DNA of 17,707 nt. Origin: Clostridia bacterium (GTDB lineage: Bacteria > Bacillota > Clostridia > Oscillospirales > CAG-272). The stretch covers positions 1 through 17,707 of the forward strand of contig JAFTMF010000039.1 of the NCBI GenBank assembly GCA_017452565.1, written 5' to 3'. Positions 6,921-13,169 of this stretch are shown here, in pieces. The notes under the pieces are model-generated. The model was not told the origin of the DNA. It searched no databases and saw only the letters and a program-made list of their open reading frames with translations. Made by a program: the position numbers and the translations under genes. Numbering within the stretch: the first letter of the stretch is position 1; each line of letters opens with the position of its first letter.

Positions 6921-9900
6921 ATGTTTTTTCATTTAGATGACAATAGAAAACCGCTGGAGAGCGGTACCGTTGTGACTCTGTTGAACCAACAGAACGATTC
7001 GGTGTCCGCATATGTGATTGATCGGGAAGCAGGACGGGGCGGTCTGGCGATTACTTATATCGCTTATGAAAAAGAGAATCCTGCCCGTTTTGTAGCGTTG
7101 AAGGAACTGTTCCCGCGCAGTATGGAAAATGCTTGGGCTGAGCGGGATGAGAGTGGCAAGATTGTGCTCAAGCGGCTGTACGGCCGTGCGGAAGTGGAGG
7201 AGGCCGAAAAAATATGGGCTCCCTTGCAGGACTCTTTCCGTCACGAGGTGCGAATGGCGGAAAAGGCAGGCGTACTGTATCAGGCAGACGGCAGTCTTGC
7301 CAAGCAAAATAATCCCGACGTCTTGCATATTGCAGGACCGTATGTGGCTACCAACCAAAACAGCTATCTGGTGATCGATACCTACGATGGAGAGTCGCTG
7401 GAAACCTTGATTCAAAAGGGCTGGGATTCCCCCGATGTGCGCGGACAAGCGCCCAATCATCGGTTGGCAGAGATATTGGAGATTCTGAAAAAAGTAACGG
7501 TGCGGTTGTCCGGACTGCACGGTGACTCCGGTCTGTATCATCTGGATTTGTCTACCGCCAATATTTACGTGACTCGTCGCGGTGGCGGTACCCAGTCGGA
7601 TCCCTACATTATCGACTATGGCAGCGCCTATTCCTACGAGCGGGATGACTCTGCCGATTACGGTCCCCATCGGTTTACCTGCAATCCTTTTTCTGCTCCC
7701 GAGGTTCAGGCGCTGGCACAGTGGCAGAATTTGGACTGCGGTTATCTGCCCGATGCTTCTTCGGATACCTATTCTGTTGCAGGAATTCTGTTCTATGCGG
7801 TGCTGGGAAAGATTTATTCCATTGATATGCGCTTTGAATCGGAGTGGAAAGAACGCATCCGGTCTTTCTATCCCTCTGTGATTTACGGAGCATTTGCAGA
7901 TACGCTGATTGATTTCTTGGAAGTCGGACTTGCATCGGGACAGCAAGATCGTTTTGGAACTGCCAAACAGTTGCTTACTGAGCTGACAGTGCTCTCAGAG
8001 CTTTTTGCGAATAAGGGATACCTTAGCAAGATTGATCCCGACGAGCGGATGGCCTATCTGATTTTGCATCGGTATCCGCTGTATGAATATGCCAACGAGG
8101 AAGAGATCAACGTCCTGTGTCTGGGCAGCGGCGAGTTTGTGAGACGAATGGTGGCTGCGATGATCAGCACCGGTCAGATGCCCAAGCAGAAGCTGCGGAT
8201 TTCGGTGATATCGGAGCGGGCTGAACAGTATCGGGAAGACCTGCTGAGCGATCTCCCCGAACTGGCGAACTATTCCAATTTGTCCGGACGGGTGGATAAT
8301 CCCTACGAATACGTTCATTTTGATTTTGAAAATATTACGTTCCCCTTCGATGACGAGTCAGCGCTGGCAGGTGTATGTGATGGGATTGCAAATACACACC
8401 GTCACTATCGTTATGCGGTGATTTCGCTGGGCTCTAACAACCGCAACGTGAATCTTGCCCGTCTGTACGGCAGCGCACTGGGTGGATATACCGATCAGAA
8501 CTGCGTGATCCACTATCATATGGGCGAGGACGCAGCGCAGAATTGGCGCTCGGATGTGTCTGTGGACTCTGTGGCAGATCATATTACGCTGGCTTCCTTC
8601 TCGGAACGGGAATACGCCAAGGATGTGGTAGAGCTGGGACGAATCGCTTTCCGTGTGCACTATCTGTACGAAAAGCTGAGCAATCCTGCAGCTTCCAAAG
8701 AAAAGGCACTGGGATATTTTATAGAAGACGCATATTCTCAGAAATCCTCTGCGGCATCTGCTCTGCATCTGCAGTATAAACTGGCAAGTGTGGGCGTATG
8801 GCAGAGATCGGATCAATCGGAAAAGGCCGAGGCAATCAAGGCCTATAGTAATGCCTTAAAAACACAGAAAAATGTGCTGATGGAACTGGAGCATCGCCGC
8901 TGGTTGATGTATATGATCGCTGACGGTTACCGTCTGCCCGATATGGATACCATTGATGAATACTGCTTCGAAACGTTGAACGGCAAGTTCAACAAGGGAT
9001 TTAAATATCCTGCCGAAAAGTATCACCATTGCCTTGTACCTTGCAGTGCCGACGGAATTCGTCTGCGGGGCTTGCCTAAGGCGGATTGGGAATTTGCCTC
9101 CTTTGAAGAGATCGAGCAGACCGATTACGATCCGCTGGATCAGATGTCGCTGAAGGTGCATTTGCTGGCGAAGTTGAAGATTCAGCGCGGATATGTAGCA
9201 GGCAGAATCTGCAGCATCCTCCGCTACTGGGTAGCACCGCAGATTCCCAATGATCGGATCGGAGAAAAGAAGAAGCTGGAGAAAATCATTAACTGGTTTG
9301 ATGCAGCGACTGTTAACGCCGAAGTGAGTGGTGCAGACCAAAAATTGGAGATGCTGCAGCTGATGTTCGAGGATATGGGGAAGGATATTTCCTATTGGAT
9401 CGGCGAAATCAAGAAAGAACTGGCGATTTATCGGGAATATACTGCCTACGTAGATTACAAGGCACCGGATGAGACGATCGTAGATAATCTGCTGTGGCTG
9501 TGCTACGTGGATGAAGAGATTCACCTGATCAAGATGCTGGGCACGTCTATGGTGGAGAACGTTGCATCGGCACTGCTGTTGGAACCTCGCTGTGTCTATT
9601 ATTTGGGCGATCTCTCTGTGGCATCTCATCTGAAAACATTCTTCCGGGATCGGGGAGATAATACGCAGGTGTATGCAGAGGCGTTGGAATCGGATGAAAT
9701 GGATGGAATCAGCGAACAGCTGGCTCGTCTGCTCCAAAGATTGGAAGGCAAACACGTGGTGCTTGATCTGACAGATACCACCACGCAGCGGACTTTGGCG
9801 GTTATGCAGCAGTTTATGCACAATGATATCCCCATCATTTTATGCAACTCTGTAATGCAGGAGATTCAAAACCACCGCAATTTCAATGATGTAGCTGTAT

Positions 9901-11054
9901 ATACTGTAAAGAGCCGTATTTCTGCCAAGGATGCCTATGCGCTCTTCGGAGCGGTGGAAAAAACGCCGACAACCTTCAACGTTATTCAACGGCTCCGGAA
10001 TTATATGGATCGCTTATGGGGCTTCTTTGGCGAATATAAGTATAATAATTGGGATTTGCTGGTCGATTATTTCAAGAGAGATCTCTTCAGCTCGGAGGTT
10101 ACCTTGTATGGACTCCGTTTGACTCCCAACGGAACAGAGCACGAATACAAGATCGAGCTTACAAAACCCGCTTACCGTTTCCTCCAAAAGTATGATTACG
10201 ATTCTGTTTTCCGTAAGTTTATGCAATTGGGGATACTTCTGGATTATTCGGTTCAGGAATTGGATGAATGTGCAGTATTTACCATTCGATATCCCGACGT
10301 ATATACGCAAAAAGGAATCGGACCTATTATCAGCGCCAATGAAAAACTGGAGAAGGCCATACAGCATCTTTTGAAGATGGAAATTTGGGGAAATGGGCAG
10401 TTGTTCAATGAGTCCGGTGAGAGTAGAAGTCAACCCGGGGATTATAACATTTTTGTTTCCAGTCATACGAGTCATCGTGACATCTATACCGACGGTGCGG
10501 TGATTGCGAATATAGAGGCTCCCCTGCGGAGATTGAACGAGCTTGGCTTGATTGATCTCAAAGAACTTTGCGTATCGCCCACCAAGGTGCTCTTTGATTA
10601 TAAGTTCCCCTTCCTGAAAGAGTGTCTGGCGAAAGAAGGCAATATTCTGGAAGCATACGTTTGGTGCAAGGCGAATGAAATCGGCTATTTCGATGATGTC
10701 AAGGCGAATTTTGAATTCAATTGGAGCGAAGATTCTACGGTACAAAATGAATTGGACTTGGTTCTTACAAAAGGTCTGACTACTTTGGTAGTTAGTTGCA
10801 AGGCTGCAAAGTATAATAAGCATCATCTGTATGAAGTCAGATATCTTGCCGATCGGTTCAGTGTAAACTCAAAAGCGGTGATTATTTATTCTTCCAATAT
10901 GGCGTTTAATGGCGATCATATTACCAGTGATATTGACGCAGTGCGTGAGCGCGCGAAAGCGATGGGAATCCATCTCATTGATGCTGACGTTTTGGATAGC
11001 GGACGGTTGGGAGAGGCTTTGATCGAGATTGCCGAAGGAACGTACCGTTGGTAA
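6921..11054 (+). CDS. Kinase / Rossmann / RyR-like / CARF-like / PD-(D/E)xK nuclease fusion protein
   Basis: 1377 residues from ATG 6921, chosen because AAAGGAG at 6905-6911 sits 9 bases ahead; an upstream ATG at 6882 lacks this. Residues about 15-350: protein kinase with G-loop GRGG (38-41), VALK lysine K61, helix-C E109, HLDLSTAN (D209, N214), DYG (D232) and APE (E261), so all catalytic residues are present. About 395-540: Rossmann-like domain with LCLGSGEFV (G402, G404), similar to TrkA-N folds. About 650-720: RyR-like domain with ELEHRRW (657-661) and HHCLVP (702-707). About 855-1000: CARF-like Rossmann domain with VVLDLTDTTTQR (946-957) in place of the usual N-(I/L)-TGGTK segment. About 1190-1377: winged helix (APLRRLNELGLIDLKEL) then Card1/Can2-like nuclease: LEAYVW (E1244), FDDV, NELD (D1279), SCK (K1294), LYEVRYLADRF. 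Soluble. Kinase call is firm, nuclease fairly firm, CARF tentative. Confidence 0.85.
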   Translation: MFFHLDDNRKPLESGTVVTLLNQQNDSVSAYVIDREAGRGGLAITYIAYEKENPARFVALKELFPRSMENAWAERDESGKIVLKRLYGRAEVEEAEKIWAPLQDSFRHEVRMAEKAGVLYQADGSLAKQNNPDVLHIAGPYVATNQNSYLVIDTYDGESLETLIQKGWDSPDVRGQAPNHRLAEILEILKKVTVRLSGLHGDSGLYHLDLSTANIYVTRRGGGTQSDPYIIDYGSAYSYERDDSADYGPHRFTCNPFSAPEVQALAQWQNLDCGYLPDASSDTYSVAGILFYAVLGKIYSIDMRFESEWKERIRSFYPSVIYGAFADTLIDFLEVGLASGQQDRFGTAKQLLTELTVLSELFANKGYLSKIDPDERMAYLILHRYPLYEYANEEEINVLCLGSGEFVRRMVAAMISTGQMPKQKLRISVISERAEQYREDLLSDLPELANYSNLSGRVDNPYEYVHFDFENITFPFDDESALAGVCDGIANTHRHYRYAVISLGSNNRNVNLARLYGSALGGYTDQNCVIHYHMGEDAAQNWRSDVSVDSVADHITLASFSEREYAKDVVELGRIAFRVHYLYEKLSNPAASKEKALGYFIEDAYSQKSSAASALHLQYKLASVGVWQRSDQSEKAEAIKAYSNALKTQKNVLMELEHRRWLMYMIADGYRLPDMDTIDEYCFETLNGKFNKGFKYPAEKYHHCLVPCSADGIRLRGLPKADWEFASFEEIEQTDYDPLDQMSLKVHLLAKLKIQRGYVAGRICSILRYWVAPQIPNDRIGEKKKLEKIINWFDAATVNAEVSGADQKLEMLQLMFEDMGKDISYWIGEIKKELAIYREYTAYVDYKAPDETIVDNLLWLCYVDEEIHLIKMLGTSMVENVASALLLEPRCVYYLGDLSVASHLKTFFRDRGDNTQVYAEALESDEMDGISEQLARLLQRLEGKHVVLDLTDTTTQRTLAVMQQFMHNDIPIILCNSVMQEIQNHRNFNDVAVYTVKSRISAKDAYALFGAVEKTPTTFNVIQRLRNYMDRLWGFFGEYKYNNWDLLVDYFKRDLFSSEVTLYGLRLTPNGTEHEYKIELTKPAYRFLQKYDYDSVFRKFMQLGILLDYSVQELDECAVFTIRYPDVYTQKGIGPIISANEKLEKAIQHLLKMEIWGNGQLFNESGESRSQPGDYNIFVSSHTSHRDIYTDGAVIANIEAPLRRLNELGLIDLKELCVSPTKVLFDYKFPFLKECLAKEGNILEAYVWCKANEIGYFDDVKANFEFNWSEDSTVQNELDLVLTKGLTTLVVSCKAAKYNKHHLYEVRYLADRFSVNSKAVIIYSSNMAFNGDHITSDIDAVRERAKAMGIHLIDADVLDSGRLGEALIEIAEGTYRW

Positions 11055-11061
11055 GTTTTGC

Positions 11062-11111
11062 ATTTGATTTGGAAGATGGGAGACGCCGATTGCATCCAAT
11101 TGTGCTATACT
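11062..11111 (+). promoter_or_regulatory. Box B: 17-bp element plus extended -10, promoter of the solo RyR gene
   Basis: ATTTGATTTGGAAGATG at 11062-11078, only 8 bases after the kinase-gene stop, followed after 27 bp by TGC-TATACT (-10 at 11106-11111). The -35 position (about 11083-11088) has no resemblance to TTGACA, which points to activator dependence. Spacing from box start to -10 is 44 bp, as in the S1 copies. No terminator is seen between the kinase gene and this promoter, so read-through is possible. Confidence 0.75.
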
Positions 11112-11169
11112 GATGACAGTAGTGGCAAAACCTATTACAATTTATAACTATGATTTCGGAGGTCTTATC

Positions 11170-11463
11170 ATGAAGAATGAAACTTACCGGCCCACTCCCA
11201 TTGATACCGCAGACGTGGTGCTTAGTGCTGATATTGTAGAGCTGGGGGAATTGATTGCGAAAAACACCCACGACGTTTGGGCGGTGGGGCGGATTGCCCA
11301 AGGCTGGACTTACGGCGATATGCGAGATGACCTGAAAAAGGAAACGCCCTGTTTGGTTCCTTACGAAGCGCTTCCCGAAAGCGAAAAGGAGTACGATCGC
11401 AACACTGCTATGGAAACGCTGAAGCTGATGATCAAGCTGGGGTATACCATCACTAAGAGTTAA
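11170..11463 (+). CDS. Stand-alone RyR-domain protein
   Basis: 97 residues, essentially one RyR repeat (PF02026-type): YRPTPIDTADVVL (6-18), ELIAKNTHDVWAVGRIAQGW (27-46), RDD, TPCLVPYEALPESEKEYDR (59-77) and ETLKLMIKLGY (82-92). These are the hallmark residues of the ryanodine-receptor RyR fold, here as a small soluble bacterial protein. Bacterial RyR domains have been proposed to recognise nucleotide-type ligands or act as adaptors; the ligand is not known here. ATG 11170 has GGAGG at 11158-11162, gap 7; upstream in-frame starts are less well supported. It has its own box B promoter and a strong terminator. It may compete with, or report to, the RyR-like domain in the large protein just upstream (inference). 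Confidence 0.92.
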   Translation: MKNETYRPTPIDTADVVLSADIVELGELIAKNTHDVWAVGRIAQGWTYGDMRDDLKKETPCLVPYEALPESEKEYDRNTAMETLKLMIKLGYTITKS

Positions 11464-11472
11464 TGACGAACG

Positions 11473-11505
11473 AAAACACGCTGCAAAAGCTGCAGCGTGT
11501 TTTTT
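11473..11505 (+). terminator. Rho-independent terminator of the RyR gene
   Basis: A 12-bp stem (11473-11484 with 11492-11503) with a 7-nt loop and a T-rich 3' arm starts 9 bases after the RyR stop. It ends directly against the first 101-bp repeat, separating RyR transcription from the promoter array. Confidence 0.92.
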
Positions 11506-11808
11506 ATTTGATTTGGAAGATGCCGATGGAAAGGTTGCCTTGGGTGTGATAGAATAGAATCACAGAGAGGGAAACCTCCTCCCGACAATTTCCGGAAAAG
11601 CGACACATTCGATTTGGAAGATGTCGATGGAAAGGTTGCATCGGGTGTGATAGAATAGAATCACAGAGAGGGAAACCTCCTCCCGACAGTCTCCGGAAAA
11701 GCGGCACATTCGATTTGGAAGATGCCGATGGAAAGGTTGCATCGGGTGTGATAGAATAGAATCACAGAGAGGGAAACCTCCTCCCGACAATCTCCGGAAA
11801 AGCGGCAC
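11506..11808 (+). repeat. Three 101-bp tandem repeats, each carrying a promoter-like element
   Basis: Units start at 11506, 11607 and 11708 with an exact 101-bp period and only a few substitutions; a diverged fourth start lies at 11809. Each unit begins with ATT(T/C)GATTTGGAAGATG, then TGGAAA at the -35 position, 17 bp, and TGA-TAGAAT (-10 at 11550-11555, 11651-11656, 11752-11757). Downstream each unit carries GAGG-GAAA-CCTC (11567-11578 and +101, +202), a GNRA-capped hairpin followed by CTCCC, then CCGGAAAAGCG(A/G)CAC. The open frames on the minus strand are by-products of repetition. The simplest reading is an amplified promoter for the S1 gene; short RNAs from each unit are an alternative. 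Confidence 0.9.
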
Positions 11809-11858
11809 ATTTGATTTGGAAGATGCTGATGGAAAGATGATTCGGGCTGTGATATACT
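11809..11858 (+). promoter_or_regulatory. Box F: fourth promoter copy, proximal promoter of the S1 gene
   Basis: ATTTGATTTGGAAGATG at 11809-11825, TGGAAA near -35, and TGA-TATACT (-10 at 11853-11858) 44 bp from the box start. The sequence diverges from the 101-bp units beyond the -10. Transcripts from here would have a leader of about 143 nt containing GTTGCCG/CGGCAAC (11884-11890 with 11903-11909) and CTGCG/CGCAG (11915-11919 with 11934-11938) stems. Confidence 0.75.
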
Positions 11859-11920
11859 ATGATCACAGAAAGATCCTCGCTCGGTTGCCGGAGCGTATAG
11901 TTCGGCAACAGCAACTGCGG

Positions 11921-11992
11921 ATGGCTGAAAATGCGCAGGGCACCGCCAACGTCGAAAACCTATTGAATCTCAAAATTTTTATGTTACATTGA
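11921..11992 (+). CDS. Possible leader peptide (23 residues) in the S1 leader
   Basis: ATG 11921 to TGA 11990-11992 encodes 23 residues (MAENAQGTANVENLLNLKI, then FMLH). The stop overlaps the first base of the AAAGGA ribosome binding site of the S1 gene, which would favour coupling. There is no Shine-Dalgarno sequence before the ATG, and the ATG lies in a predicted stem-loop (11915-11938). Low confidence; it may be chance. Confidence 0.2.
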   Translation: MAENAQGTANVENLLNLKIFMLH

Positions 11993-12007
11993 AAGGATGT
12001 ATGTATT

Positions 12008-12973
12008 ATGATGAACTTTTCTTATTTGCCTGAAGGTATGATGACCGAACAGTCTGCTACTTGGACTTCCTCTTTTGATAAGCTGAACCAAGCGATGAAT
12101 CTGGGAGTGATCTTGGAAGCCCCTGCGGTACTTTGCGATAAAGATCTGAATCTGATCGTTGATCTGGGTGTGATGAAGGGTATTATCCCCCGCGAAGAGG
12201 CAGTTCTCTCGATGAATGGCGAGGCGATCAAAGATGTTGCCATTATTTCTCGCGTAGGCCAGATGGTTTGCTTTAAAATCATTGGCTTTGACTATGATGA
12301 AAAAGGGTGCACCCGTGCGGTTCTCTCTCGCCGCGAAGCACAGTATGAGTGTCTCCAATCTTACCTGTTGAAGCGAGAGGTCGGTGATATTATCAATGCC
12401 TGTGTTACACATCTGGAGCATTTCGGTGCTTTCGTGGACATCGGTTGCGGTATCTCCTCGCTGATCCCCATTGATGCCATCTCGGTGTCTCGCATTTCCC
12501 ATCCGCGTGAGCGCTTCGAGATAGGAATGGCAATCAAAGCGGTAGTAACCGATGTGAATCCCGTTACCTCCCGTATTTCCCTGAGCCATAAAGAGCTTTT
12601 GGGAACTTGGGAAGAAAATACAGAAAACTTCGAAGCTGGTCAAACGGTGGTCGGAAAGGTCCGTTCTATCGAAAACTACGGAGTGTTTGTGGAACTGACC
12701 CCCAATTTGTCAGGTCTTGCGGAGATAACCGATGGCGTTCGCGAAGGTCAAAAGGTATCGGTTTATATCAAGAGCATCCTGCCCGATCGAATGAAGATCA
12801 AGCTGGTGATCCTAAGAAATTGCGCCAAGAGTGCTCTGCAGCCGGAGTGTGTGACCGACTATTACGTAGGGACAGACCTGGGACATATTGATTCTTGGGA
12901 TTATTCTCCCGCTGAATGCTGCAGAGTCATTCGAAGTGAGTTTGGCCCCAGAGACGAAGCACGTTCTGCATAA
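12008..12973 (+). CDS. S1-domain RNA-binding protein, clostridial ribosomal protein S1-like
   Basis: 321 residues with three S1 (OB-fold) domains: about 34-108 (degenerate, ILEAPAVLCDKDLNLIVDLG, KGIIPREE), 125-195 (VGDIINACVTHLEHFGAFVDIG, LIPIDAISVSRISHP, SLSHKELLGTWEEN) and 211-270 (GQTVVGKVRSIENYGVFVEL, SGLAEI, SVYIKSILPDRMKIKL). This matches the short S1-like proteins of Clostridia, annotated as 30S ribosomal protein S1, which bind mRNA and help translation initiation. Canonical S1 has four to six domains, so function as true S1 is inferred. ATG 12008 is about 10 bases after AAAGGA. It is driven by box F and probably by the three upstream promoter repeats, and is followed by a structured RNA. 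Confidence 0.88.
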   Translation: MMNFSYLPEGMMTEQSATWTSSFDKLNQAMNLGVILEAPAVLCDKDLNLIVDLGVMKGIIPREEAVLSMNGEAIKDVAIISRVGQMVCFKIIGFDYDEKGCTRAVLSRREAQYECLQSYLLKREVGDIINACVTHLEHFGAFVDIGCGISSLIPIDAISVSRISHPRERFEIGMAIKAVVTDVNPVTSRISLSHKELLGTWEENTENFEAGQTVVGKVRSIENYGVFVELTPNLSGLAEITDGVREGQKVSVYIKSILPDRMKIKLVILRNCAKSALQPECVTDYYVGTDLGHIDSWDYSPAECCRVIRSEFGPRDEARSA

Positions 12974-12981
12974 TTCCCGGA

Positions 12982-13115
12982 GGAATCGGCCGCGTGTGCA
13001 CGCCCGTTGGGTTCCGGGGAGTGCAACGCCTTTATAGAGGTTCCTGCGGAGAGGGTTTTCTCCTTTCTACCTGTCCGCAGGATGTTTAGGTTGAGGTAAT
13101 CAGTTTGCCGATTCC
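12982..13115 (+). ncRNA. Candidate structured RNA in the 3' region of the S1 gene
   Basis: A perfect 9-bp helix closes the region: GGAATCGGC (12982-12990) with GCCGATTCC (13107-13115). Inside are a perfect 8-bp helix CCTGCGGA/TCCGCAGG (13043-13050 with 13074-13081), a hairpin CGTTG/CAACG (13005-13009 with 13024-13028) and a short GCGT/ACGC hairpin near 12992-13003. This multi-branched fold of about 134 nt starts 8 bases after the S1 stop and is followed by a terminator. I do not recognise it as a known riboswitch, 6S, SRP, tmRNA or RNase P RNA. It may be a processed 3'-UTR-derived RNA or a separate ncRNA; no promoter was identified inside the gap. Confidence 0.55.
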
Positions 13116-13125
13116 CCGTTAACTG

Positions 13126-13160
13126 AAAACGGCACTGCAAAAAGCAGTGCCGTTATTTTT
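13126..13160. terminator. Bidirectional terminator between the S1 transcript and valS
   Basis: An 11-bp perfect stem (AACGGCACTGC 13128-13138 with 13144-13154), loop AAAAA, flanked by AAAA on the left and ATTTTT on the right. It therefore works on both strands, ending the S1/RNA transcript and, 10 bases after its stop, the valS transcript. Confidence 0.92.
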
Positions 13161-13169
13161 ATAATGCAT

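Noticed and set aside
3033..11505. Mobile element or integrase-mediated island
   Set aside because: No transposase, integrase, tRNA gene or terminal repeats are visible; horizontal transfer is only suggested by gene content.
11504..11808. Minus-strand repetitive small proteins (67-82 residues)
   Set aside because: Overlapping open frames with the same peptide arise from the 101-bp DNA repeat read in shifted frames; the + strand promoter structure explains the region better.
11506..11825. CRISPR array
   Set aside because: The repeated units are near-identical along all 101 bp with no unique spacers, and each contains promoter elements; this is a tandem repeat, not repeat-spacer structure.
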